From NCBI RefSeq assembly GCF_042646165.1, contig NZ_JBHRTC010000003.1: a stretch of DNA of 64,000 nucleotides; one strand, written 5' to 3'. The position numbers and the translations under genes were made by a program. The DNA comes from Microbaculum marinum. Lineage in GTDB: Bacteria > Pseudomonadota > Alphaproteobacteria > Rhizobiales > Tepidamorphaceae. Each line of letters starts with the position of its first letter. Position 1 is the first letter of the stretch. This document shows positions 53,944 through 61,296 of this stretch, piece by piece. The notes under the pieces were generated by a model. The model had not been told where the DNA came from. It made no database searches and saw only the letters and a program-made list of their open reading frames with translations.

Positions 53944-54744
53944 CTAAGCCAGGATCTCGCCCAGCATCTCGTTGAAGGAATCGGGCTCCTCGAGATGCGG
54001 CGCGTGGCCGGATCGGACGAACTCGAAGATCTGCCCGTCCGGCAACTGTTCGACCTGCCAGCGCGCCACGTCGGCGCCGTAGAGCATGCTCCGGCTGCCA
54101 TGCGCGATGATCACCGGCAGATCGATCCTCGGCAGCAGGCCCCGGAAGTCCTGGCGCGTGAGCGAAGCCCACATCGGCGCCAGCAGGGCGGGATCGGCGG
54201 CGGCGATCTCGCGTTCGGTATAGCCGGCCAGCGCCGGATCCACCGGCAGGTCGCCGGCGAAGATGCGCCGGGCGATTCGCGGCGCGATCTCCGGCCAGTG
54301 GCCCTCGATCGACTTCAGGACGCCGCGGTTGCGGAGGGCGTCGAGGCCGTCGCTCAGGCCGAGTTGCCACTGCCGGTCGTTCAGCACCCTGGGCGTCATG
54401 TCGATGACGACGAGGCCCGACAGCCGCGCGGTGCCGTGCCGCTCGATCATCGAATAGGCGACGTGGGCGCCCATCGACCAGCCGACCACCGTCACGCCGT
54501 CGAGGCTGCGCCCGGCCAGCAGCGCGGCGACGGCGTCCGCCGCCGCCTCGATGGTGAGCGCGGGGCCCGTCGCGCCGGTGCGGCCATGGCCGGGAAGGTC
54601 GGGAACGATCAGCCGCGCCCTGTGGCCGAAGGCCTCGAGCTGCGGCGCAAAGAACCCGCCGTGGCAGGACCAGCCGTGCAGCAGCAGCAGCGGCCTGGCG
54701 TCCTCGATCTCGGCGCCGGTCTCGACGACATGCATTCCGGTCAC
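53944..54744 (-). CDS. alpha/beta hydrolase
   Basis: 266-residue alpha/beta hydrolase. The nucleophile elbow is GWSMGAH; the oxyanion His-Gly is LLLHGWSCHGG; the catalytic His is in SGHAPHLEEP. The GTG start at 54744 overlaps the livM stop (GTGA); an ATG three codons later (54735) is the alternative. As last gene of the branched-chain-type importer operon it may hydrolyse an ester, lactone or thioester related to the imported compound. It resembles the PcaD/BphD-like group only in general pattern. Confidence 0.85.
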   Translation of the reverse strand: MTGMHVVETGAEIEDARPLLLLHGWSCHGGFFAPQLEAFGHRARLIVPDLPGHGRTGATGPALTIEAAADAVAALLAGRSLDGVTVVGWSMGAHVAYSMIERHGTARLSGLVVIDMTPRVLNDRQWQLGLSDGLDALRNRGVLKSIEGHWPEIAPRIARRIFAGDLPVDPALAGYTEREIAAADPALLAPMWASLTRQDFRGLLPRIDLPVIIAHGSRSMLYGADVARWQVEQLPDGQIFEFVRSGHAPHLEEPDSFNEMLGEILA

Positions 54745-55802
54745 TTCGAGACCCCGCGCAGCCGGCCGACGATCCCGGTCGGGAAGAAGTAGACGCTGAG
54801 CACGAACAATAGCCCGAGCCAGAGCAGCCAGCGATCGGGCGACAGCAGGTCGGAGAGCAGCGGGACCGGCGCCGTCGCATCGGCGGCGATCGCCATCAGT
54901 TCCTGCAGATAGGTCTGGGCGAGGACGAAGATCGTCGCGCCGATGACGGCGCCGTACATCGTCCCCATGCCGCCGATCACCACCATCAGCAGGATATCCA
55001 CCATGATCTCCAGCGACAGCGTGGTCGCCGGCCCGGTATAGCGCAGCCAGACCGCCAGCAGCACCCCGGCCAGCGCCGCGACCGTTGCCGACAGGATGGT
55101 GGCGAGCGTGCGATAGTTCACCACCCGGTAGCCGACGGCCTCGGCGCGGAACGCGTTCTCGCGGACGGCCTGGAGGACGCGGCCGAACGGCGAATTGACG
55201 AAGCGCAGCATGAGCAGGAACAGGCCGAGCGAGATGAAGAAGACGAAGTAGTAGGACAAGAGCTTGCCGTCGAGGCGGACGCCGAACAGCCGCTCGTCCA
55301 TCAGCCTGAAGGCCGGCGTCAGGGCGCGCGGGATCCTGTAGTTGAGCCCGTCCTCGCCGCCGGTGACGGCCGAAAGCTGCGAGACCAGCACGGCGAAGGC
55401 GCTGGCCACCGCCAGCGTCACCATGGCGAAGAAGATCGCCTTCACCCTGAGCGAAAACAGCCCGATCAGCAGCGCCAGCAGCGCGGCGACCGCCACGCCG
55501 GCCACGGCACCGACGAGGATCGACAGGAAGCTCGGCCCGAGATGCTCGAGCGCGATCGCGGCGCCGTATCCGCCGATGCCGAAGAACATGGTGTGGGCGA
55601 ACGAGACGATGCCGGTGTAGCCGAGCAGCAGGTCGTAGCTTGCCACCAGCACCACGAAGATGCAGATCCGCGCCGCGGTCTCCAGCGACCGCGTGCCCGG
55701 AAACAGGAACGGCGCCAGCGCCAGCGAGACGAAGATCACCAGGAGGACGATGGTGAGGACCTTCGAGCGCGGCGTGTCGCCGGAGAGGAGGCGCGTCAGC
55801 AT
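54741..55802 (-). CDS. livM: branched-chain-type ABC transporter permease (LivM-like)
   Basis: 353-residue permease with about nine helices. The LivM signature GYTGIVSFAHTMFFGIGGYG is near residues 60-79. The coupling segment is AVRENAFRAEAVGYRVVNYR. It is separated from livH by a 420-bp gap filled with palindromic repeats, which is unusual for this operon type. Ligands of such importers range from amino acids to aromatic acids, amides and urea. The neighbouring CoA ligase suggests a carboxylic acid rather than leucine. Confidence 0.92.
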   Translation of the reverse strand: MLTRLLSGDTPRSKVLTIVLLVIFVSLALAPFLFPGTRSLETAARICIFVVLVASYDLLLGYTGIVSFAHTMFFGIGGYGAAIALEHLGPSFLSILVGAVAGVAVAALLALLIGLFSLRVKAIFFAMVTLAVASAFAVLVSQLSAVTGGEDGLNYRIPRALTPAFRLMDERLFGVRLDGKLLSYYFVFFISLGLFLLMLRFVNSPFGRVLQAVRENAFRAEAVGYRVVNYRTLATILSATVAALAGVLLAVWLRYTGPATTLSLEIMVDILLMVVIGGMGTMYGAVIGATIFVLAQTYLQELMAIAADATAPVPLLSDLLSPDRWLLWLGLLFVLSVYFFPTGIVGRLRGVSK

Positions 55803-55833
55803 GGAGCTGCCCCGTTGACAGAGAACTCTTCGT

Positions 55834-55936
55834 CGTCATCCCGGCCGAAGCGAAGCGGAGAGCCGGGATCGGAGAGCCCTTGACCGTCCTGTGGCTCTCC
55901 GATCCCGGATCGGCCTTGCGGCCGTCCGGGATGACG
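55834..55936. repeat. long inverted-repeat element between livM and livH
   Basis: The outer arms are CGTCATCCCGG (55834-55844) and CCGGGATGACG (55926-55936). The inner arms are CCGGGATCGGAGAGCC (55863-55878) and GGCTCTCCGATCCCGG (55893-55908), a perfect 16-bp pair with a 14-nt loop. This nested hairpin is typical of dispersed repeats in Hyphomicrobiales. It lies just after the livH-livM junction in the transcript. I see no gene in the 420-bp gap. Confidence 0.88.
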
Positions 55937-56005
55937 AAAGTGAGTAATGTGCCAGACTCCCCCCTCCGCACTCCGCTCCGGTGAAGAAGAAGCGGCCGTC
56001 CGAGC

Positions 56006-56052
56006 CCCCTCACCCGGCGCGTCGCGCCGACCTCTCCCCGACGGGGAGAGGT
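56006..56052 (+). repeat. palindromic intergenic element (forward), liv operon
   Basis: Starts CCCCTCACCCGGCGCGTCGC and holds the hairpin CCTCTCCCCG/CGGGGAGAGG. It is the same family as the copies between iorB and iorA. Confidence 0.82.
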
Positions 56053-56148
56053 GACGGCAAGCGTAGTGCGACGGCTTACCGGCCCGGAGTGATGGGTCGC
56101 ATCGCTTATGGGGAGAGAACGTAGTGCAGGGAGGCGCATCCAACTCCC

Positions 56149-56194
56149 ACCTCTCCCATGGGGAGAGGTCGGACCGCAGGTCCGGGTGAGGGGG
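56149..56194 (-). repeat. palindromic intergenic element (inverted), liv operon
   Basis: Begins with ACCTCTCCCATGGGGAGAGG and continues to CGGACCGCAGGTCCGGGTGA, then GGGGG. It is the reversed form, about 100 bp from the forward copy and close to the livH stop codon. Confidence 0.82.
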
Positions 56195-56222
56195 TACGGC
56201 GTCAACGTTCATCCCCGCCCCC

Positions 56223-57263
56223 TCATTTCGCCTTGACCACCGGGTAGAGCCCCTGCGGGCGCCACATCAACACGACCACCATCAGCGCGATCGTCGAGAC
56301 CAGCGACGCCTTCGGCATCAGGAAGGCGACGTAGTTCGACAGCAGCCCGACCAGCAGCGCGCCGATGAAGCAGCCCTCGACCGAGCCGAGGCCGCCGATG
56401 ATCACGACGATGAAGATCAGCACCATGATCTCCGAGCCCATGTGGGCGGTGATCGTCTCCTGGTAGAGCCCCCACATGACGCCGCCGAGGCCGGCAAGCG
56501 CCGAGCCGACGATGAAGACGGCCAGGAACAGCCGCCGGATCCGGTAGCCCAGCGCCTCGACCATCTCGCCGTTCTCGACGCCGGCGCGCACCAGCAGTCC
56601 GATCCTGGTGCGGTTCAGGACGAGCCGCATGGCGACGAACAGCGCCAGTCCGATGACGACGGCGACGAGCCGGTACTTCTCGACGGCCGCCTCGCCGATC
56701 AGCACCGACCCGCGCAGGGTCTCGGGCCGCGACAGGTGGATCGAATCGGGTCCCCACAGCACCAGGATCAGTTGCTGGACGATGATCAGGCCGCCCATGG
56801 TCACCAGGATCTGCTTCAGGTGCTGGCCGTAGACCGGCTTGACGATAAAGCGCTCGAAGACGTAGCCGGCGCCGCCGGCAACCAGCATCGCGACCGCGAT
56901 GGCGGGGAGTAGAGCCGCCAGGTTCAGCCAGATCGACGGTGTCGCGGTCCAGCCGGCGAGCCAGCCCAGAACGGTGAAACCGACGAAGGCGCCGATCGCG
57001 ATGAAGGCGCCGTGGCCGAAATTGATGACGTCCATCAGACCGAACACCAGCGTCAGGCCCGACGCCATGAGGAAGATCATCATGCCCATCGCCAGGCCTG
57101 CCGCGGTCAGCGTGATCCAGGTCGACGAACTGCCGATCGCCGCGAAGCCGACGATGGCGAGCGCGGGCACCAGCAGCACCGGCGCCCGTGCTCCCAGCCG
57201 CTCGCCAAGTCCGGCCTGCTCGATCCTCGGAGCGATCGCCGTCTCGCCGCGCGGATCGCTCAT
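56223..57263 (-). CDS. livH: branched-chain-type ABC transporter permease (LivH-like)
   Basis: 346-residue permease. The ATG at 57263 overlaps the livF stop (ATGA). An N-terminal extension of about 30 residues precedes the first helix. The LivH signature GLMDVINFGHGAFIAIGAFV lies near residue 85, and the coupling segment GVENGEMVEALGYRIRRL near 245. Together with LivM it forms the channel of the importer. The longer-than-usual N-terminus (LivH is often about 300 residues) is the only odd point. Confidence 0.92.
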   Translation of the reverse strand: MSDPRGETAIAPRIEQAGLGERLGARAPVLLVPALAIVGFAAIGSSSTWITLTAAGLAMGMMIFLMASGLTLVFGLMDVINFGHGAFIAIGAFVGFTVLGWLAGWTATPSIWLNLAALLPAIAVAMLVAGGAGYVFERFIVKPVYGQHLKQILVTMGGLIIVQQLILVLWGPDSIHLSRPETLRGSVLIGEAAVEKYRLVAVVIGLALFVAMRLVLNRTRIGLLVRAGVENGEMVEALGYRIRRLFLAVFIVGSALAGLGGVMWGLYQETITAHMGSEIMVLIFIVVIIGGLGSVEGCFIGALLVGLLSNYVAFLMPKASLVSTIALMVVVLMWRPQGLYPVVKAK

Positions 57264-57985
57264 TGGTGCGTCTCCAGGCTGAGGCCCATCAGTCTCTCCT
57301 GCAGGGCGGCATCGCCCGCAAGTTCCGCCATTGCGCCGGAATGCACGATCCGCCCGTCGTCCATCACCGACACCGTCTGCCCGAGGCTCTTCGCCATGGC
57401 GAAGTTCTGTTCGACCAGCAGGATCGTCGTATCCGTCCTGGCGAGTTCGGCGAGCGCCGCCGTCATCGCCTTGATGATCGCCGGCGCCAGGCCCTTGGTC
57501 GGCTCGTCGACCAGGATCAGCCGGCGCGGCTCGATCACGGCGCGCGCGACAGACAGCATCTGCTTCTGGCCTCCCGACAGGTTGCCGGCCGGCATCTCCC
57601 AGAAGGTCCTGAGCGGCGGAAACAGCGAGAAGATCCAGTCGAGGCGGCCGGAGTCCATCGGCCCGTCGACGGCGGCCAGCACCATGTTCTCGCGCACCGT
57701 GAGATCGGTGAAGATGCCCATGTTCTCCGGCACGTAGGCAATGCCGCGGCGCGCGATCGCCGGCGTGTCGAGGCTGGTAATGTCGGCGCCGTCGAAGCGG
57801 ATCGTCCCGCCCGAGGCCTGCCACAGGCCCATGATCGTCCTGAGCGTCGTCGTCTTGCCCGCCCCGTTGCGGCCGAGGATGACGGTGACGCCGCCGGCCG
57901 GCACCGCGAGGTCCACCCCTTGCAGGATGTGGTACTGGGCGATGTGCGTGTGGACGCCGTCGAGGGCGAGGAGCGGCTCAGCCAT
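57260..57985 (-). CDS. livF: branched-chain-type ABC transporter ATP-binding protein (LivF-like)
   Basis: 241-residue ATPase. Walker A is GRNGAGKTT, the signature SGGQKQ and Walker B LILVDEPTKGLAP. The late segment LVEQNFAMAKSL is typical of LivF. It overlaps both neighbours: the livG stop region and the livH start. This gives a tightly coupled livG-livF-livH block. Confidence 0.93.
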   Translation of the reverse strand: MAEPLLALDGVHTHIAQYHILQGVDLAVPAGGVTVILGRNGAGKTTTLRTIMGLWQASGGTIRFDGADITSLDTPAIARRGIAYVPENMGIFTDLTVRENMVLAAVDGPMDSGRLDWIFSLFPPLRTFWEMPAGNLSGGQKQMLSVARAVIEPRRLILVDEPTKGLAPAIIKAMTAALAELARTDTTILLVEQNFAMAKSLGQTVSVMDDGRIVHSGAMAELAGDAALQERLMGLSLETHQ

Positions 57986-58760
57986 CGGCGGGCTCTCCCA
58001 CGGACGATTCGACGCCGAGATACGCCTCCTGGACTATGGCTGACGCGATCACCTCGCGCGGCTCGCCGTCGGCGACCAGCGCGCCGTTGTGCAGCACGAC
58101 GATGCGGTCGGCCAGCGTGCGGATCACGTCCATCTTGTGCTCGACCAGCAGGATCGTGCGGTCGCGGTCGGCCTTCAGTCCGCGGATCAGGTCGAGGATC
58201 ACCGGCACCTCGTCGACGCTCATGCCTGCGGTCGGCTCGTCGAACATCAGCACCTGCGGCTGCAGCGCGATCAGCAGCGCCACCTCGAGCTTGCGCTGGT
58301 CGCCATGCGGCAGAGCGGAGACCGTGCGGCCGGCCTCGTCGAGCAGCGCCACCTCCGAGAGGACATGCTCGGCCCGCTCGACCAGCTCGACATGGGCGTC
58401 GGCCCGCGAGAACAGGTCGTAGCGGCGCCGCGCGCGGGCCTGCACGACCAGCCGCACGTTTTCGCGCACCGTGAGGCTGGGAAAGAGATTGGTGAGCTGG
58501 AAGGCGCGGCCGATGCCGCGGTCGGTGCGCTCCGGCGCCTGCATGCGGGTGATGTCCTCGCCGTGCAGCCGGACGCGGCCGGATGTCGCCCTGAGCTGGC
58601 CGGAGATCAGGTTGAAATAGGTCGTCTTGCCGGCCCCGTTGGGCCCGACGATGGCCGTCAGCGTTCCCCGGTCGAACGCGCAGGACACCGCGTCGACGGC
58701 GACGTGACCGCCGAAGCGGATCGTCAGGTCTTGCGTTTCCAGGACGGGATGTTCGGTCAT
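57978..58760 (-). CDS. livG: branched-chain-type ABC transporter ATP-binding protein (LivG-like)
   Basis: 260-residue ATPase. Walker A is GPNGAGKTT and Walker B VLMFDEPTAGM. In place of the standard LSGGQ signature it reads LPHGDQRKLEVAL, a variant common in LivG-type subunits. The ATG at 58760 is used, though its ribosome-binding site is weak. It follows the binding-protein gene after a 280-bp gap with repeats and overlaps livF by 8 bp. Confidence 0.92.
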   Translation of the reverse strand: MTEHPVLETQDLTIRFGGHVAVDAVSCAFDRGTLTAIVGPNGAGKTTYFNLISGQLRATSGRVRLHGEDITRMQAPERTDRGIGRAFQLTNLFPSLTVRENVRLVVQARARRRYDLFSRADAHVELVERAEHVLSEVALLDEAGRTVSALPHGDQRKLEVALLIALQPQVLMFDEPTAGMSVDEVPVILDLIRGLKADRDRTILLVEHKMDVIRTLADRIVVLHNGALVADGEPREVIASAIVQEAYLGVESSVGEPADG

Positions 58761-58823
58761 GGCGGAGGCCTGCATCAGGTTCACAGCAAGAGACCAGCGG
58801 TCCTGGTCGCGCCAACGGCTCCT

Positions 58824-58984
58824 CCCCTCCCCCTTGTGGGGAGGGGTCGTGGGTGGGGGCAACGGCGAGACCGGCCTCGATGGCCGGAATTGCCGTTTGC
58901 GGAGCACCCCTTGGACGCCCAGCCGACCCGTCGAGGGTCGGCAGTGCGACCCCCCGCCCCAACCCTCCCCCACAAGGGGGGAGG
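58824..58984. repeat. cluster of palindromes between the binding-protein gene and livG
   Basis: Three hairpins: CCCCTCCCC/GGGGAGGGG (58824-58846), GCCGACCC/GGGTCGGC (58922-58942) and CCCTCCCCC/GGGGGAGGG (58963-58984). The outer two are inverted copies of one element. They lie in the 280-bp space after the binding-protein gene and may reduce downstream transcription so that the binding protein is made in excess. No gene is seen here. Confidence 0.78.
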
Positions 58985-59040
58985 GAGTGACTTCGGCAAG
59001 AGCGGAGAGTCGAATTCCCCACCTTTCGATCAGAACACCC

Positions 59041-60231
59041 TCAGTTCCGGATCGGGATGTCCATGTCCTCGATCTTCAGTTCCTCGACGAGCTCCGGGAT
59101 TCCCCAGGCCACGTCCGGATCGACCCTGATCTTGAAGTGGTACATGGACTGCAGCGCCTGATGGTCCTCGGGGCGGAACACCATCTTGCCCTTCGGCGTC
59201 TCGAACTCCATGCCTTCCATCGCCGCGATCAGGTCCTCGGTGTCGGTCGAGCCGGCCTTCCTGAGGGCCTCGACGACGGCAATGCCGGCCGCCATGCCGC
59301 CGGCGGTGAAGAAGTCCGGCGGCTCGTTGAAGCGCGCCTGGTGCTCCTTGACGAGCCAGTCGTTGATCGGGTTCTCGGGGATCTCGTAGTAGTAGTACGT
59401 CGCCCCTTCCATGCCCGGCAGGTCCTTGTAGGCCGCCATCGCGGCAAGGATGTTGCCGCCCGTCGCGATCTCGATGCCGAAGCGGCTCGGGTCCATGGCG
59501 TTGATCTTGCCGATCGGATTGTTGCCGCCGGCCCAGATGATGAACAGGAACTTCCGCCCCTCCTCGTCCTTCAGAGCGTCGAAGATGCGCTGGGCGCTGG
59601 CCGTGAAATCCTGCGTGTCCGTCGGCACGTACTCCTCGAAGACGAGCTCGGCGCCGGTACCGTCCAGCGCTTCCCTGAAGGCGGCAACGCCGTCGCGGCC
59701 GAAGGCGTAATCCTGGGCGAGGGTGGCGATCTTGACGCCGTCCTTGCCGAGCGCGACGGCGTTGGAGATCGCGTCCTGGGAGGAGTTGCGGCCGGTGCGG
59801 AACACGTAACGGTTCCAGTTCTCGCCGGTGATGGAGTCGGCGACCGCCGGCTCGACCAGCAGGATCTTCTCGTACTCCTCGGCGACCGGCAGCATGGCGA
59901 GCGCCACGCCGGACGAGACCGGCCCGACGGCCAGCACCGCGTCGTCGTCGCCGTAGGCCTCGGCAAGCGCCGCCTTGCCGATGTCGGGCTTGAGCTGGGT
60001 ATCCTTCTCGATGACGACGATCTTGTTGCCGTCGATCTCCATCGTGCCGTCGGTGGCGTATTCCAGACCCATCATCAGGCCGGTGTGAGACTGCTTTGCG
60101 TAGGCTTCCAGCGCGCCGGTCTTGCCATAGACATGCGCGATGACGATGTCCTCGGCCTGTGCGGCTCCGGCCCCGGCAGCAACGCCAAGGGCAAGCGCCA
60201 ATGCCGAGACCGCGGATCGGTAAGTCCCCAT
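59041..60231 (-). CDS. branched-chain-type ABC transporter periplasmic binding protein
   Basis: 396-residue binding protein of the LivJ/LivK type-I fold. GGGAGGA precedes the ATG. The signal peptide ends near residue 26 (AAGAGAAQAED). Mature segments include IVIAHVYGKTGALEAYAKQS, VGPVSSGVALAMLPVAEEY, TLAQDYAFGRDG and WAGGNNPIGKI. The pattern departs from leucine-binding proteins (few of the Ser/Thr residues that hold an alpha-amino group can be recognised), so an aromatic or aliphatic acid ligand is possible. It is first in the operon. Its promoter is overlapped by the shared TetR operator. Confidence 0.9.
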   Translation of the reverse strand: MGTYRSAVSALALALGVAAGAGAAQAEDIVIAHVYGKTGALEAYAKQSHTGLMMGLEYATDGTMEIDGNKIVVIEKDTQLKPDIGKAALAEAYGDDDAVLAVGPVSSGVALAMLPVAEEYEKILLVEPAVADSITGENWNRYVFRTGRNSSQDAISNAVALGKDGVKIATLAQDYAFGRDGVAAFREALDGTGAELVFEEYVPTDTQDFTASAQRIFDALKDEEGRKFLFIIWAGGNNPIGKINAMDPSRFGIEIATGGNILAAMAAYKDLPGMEGATYYYYEIPENPINDWLVKEHQARFNEPPDFFTAGGMAAGIAVVEALRKAGSTDTEDLIAAMEGMEFETPKGKMVFRPEDHQALQSMYHFKIRVDPDVAWGIPELVEELKIEDMDIPIRN

Positions 60232-60366
60232 TGCTGTCCTCCCTGTTGAAACGTCACGGACCTCTGCCAGGCTGCCGTGACGATGCATGACTCGCGAGCG
60301 AGCATCCGGCGGTTCCGGCTCTGCGGCCGCTGCATCGAGCCCGCCAGACGGCTTCGACTGCGGTAA

Positions 60367-60395
60367 AATGAAACATGAATCACTCGTCATGTCAA
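60367..60395 (-). promoter_or_regulatory. promoter with embedded TetR operator, ABC importer operon
   Basis: On the minus strand a consensus -35 TTGACA (60395-60390) is followed after 17 nt by TTCATT (60372-60367). The spacer is almost exactly filled by the sequence at 60368-60390 (ATGAAACATGAATCAC plus TCGTCAT), which contains CATGA-N8-TCATG. It matches the site before the TetR gene at 20 of 23 positions. Repressor binding here would block RNA polymerase. Confidence 0.65.
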
Positions 60396-60514
60396 CGCGC
60401 CGAGGTCTGCTGGGACGACGAGCCGCTTGCCGTCGGCGGCGGGAATTGCGGCGTTCGACAGGAAGGCGGCCGCCGACCTGGTCGAACCGCGGACGCGGAA
60501 AAAGGAACTTCCAG

Positions 60515-61165
60515 TCAGGGTATCGGCACGCCGATCCGCGTCGCGATCATCTCGAGGGCGATCTGCTCGCCGCTGGCAGTGTCGAACACGGACTGATCGA
60601 GGCAGAGCTCGAGCCAGAGGCCGTCGAGCAGCGCCGAGATGCCGATCGCGAGCATCTCGAGGTCCCTCCGCGCGACCTGGCGGTCCTCTGACGCCATCAC
60701 CGCCTCGACCAGCCCGGCGACCCGGGTCCGGTAGTCCGCGTAGTTTTCCGCGTGAATCCGGCGAATCTCGGGGTCATTGACGATCAGCGACCAGAAGTTG
60801 ACCCACACCTTGAGCAGATCCGGATCGAGATTGGGGCTGCGGAACGAGGCACGTATGAAGGCGGCAAGGCGCGCCTTCGGGTCCTTCCCGGCGGCAGCGA
60901 TCTGCTCGTCGAAATGCCGGGAGAACCGACCGCCGAGCGTGCGATAGGCGGCGGCAACCAGAGCGTCCTTGCCGCTGAAGTAGTGCGTCAGCAGCCCCGG
61001 CGCGACGCCGGCGCGTTCCGCGATCCGCCTGACCGTGGTGCCCTGGTAGCCGTACTCGGCAAGACAGGCCAGCGTCGCCGCCACGAAATCGGCGCGCCGC
61101 GCGTCACGGGAATCGCCGCCGCTGTCAGGCGTTTCGGGCGGAAGGGAAGGGCCGGGGGTGTGCAC
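60515..61165 (-). CDS. BetI-like TetR-family regulator
   Basis: 216-residue regulator. After a Pro/Asp-rich N-terminal tail of about 24 residues, the helix-turn-helix is TTVRRIAERAGVAPGLLTHY. The C-terminal half has the BetI-type pattern LKVWVNFWSLIVNDPEIRRI and ISALLDGLWLELCLDQS. BetI controls choline-to-glycine-betaine genes in other bacteria, but no bet genes are in this window. The GTG start has a weak ribosome-binding site. It is divergent from a gamma-butyrobetaine-hydroxylase-like gene, and a perfect palindrome lies between them. Confidence 0.87.
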   Translation of the reverse strand: MHTPGPSLPPETPDSGGDSRDARRADFVAATLACLAEYGYQGTTVRRIAERAGVAPGLLTHYFSGKDALVAAAYRTLGGRFSRHFDEQIAAAGKDPKARLAAFIRASFRSPNLDPDLLKVWVNFWSLIVNDPEIRRIHAENYADYRTRVAGLVEAVMASEDRQVARRDLEMLAIGISALLDGLWLELCLDQSVFDTASGEQIALEMIATRIGVPIP

Positions 61166-61200
61166 GGGCTCGATCTCGTTCGCGAAAGTTGCATCGGGAC

Positions 61201-61247
61201 TTGACGTCCTACCATGGCGGTCTCTAGCTTGTTGTACAAGTGTACAA
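61201..61247 (+). promoter_or_regulatory. promoter and palindromic operator before the dioxygenase gene
   Basis: TTGACG (61201) and TAGCTT (61225) form a plausible -35/-10 pair with 18-nt spacing. Immediately after lies TTGTACA-AG-TGTACAA (61232-61247), a perfect 7-bp dyad. It is 50 bp before the dioxygenase start and 67 bp before the BetI-like gene, so it is the best candidate operator for that regulator. Confidence 0.65.
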
Positions 61248-61296
61248 TGCCGGGACAGATTGATCCCGTCCCGGCAAGCGCGTCAGAGGACAAGAC

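Noticed and set aside
59041..60231. True leucine/isoleucine/valine binding protein
   Set aside because: Context (CoA ligase, hydratases, shared TetR operator) points to a carboxylic acid ligand; the liv-type names describe family only.
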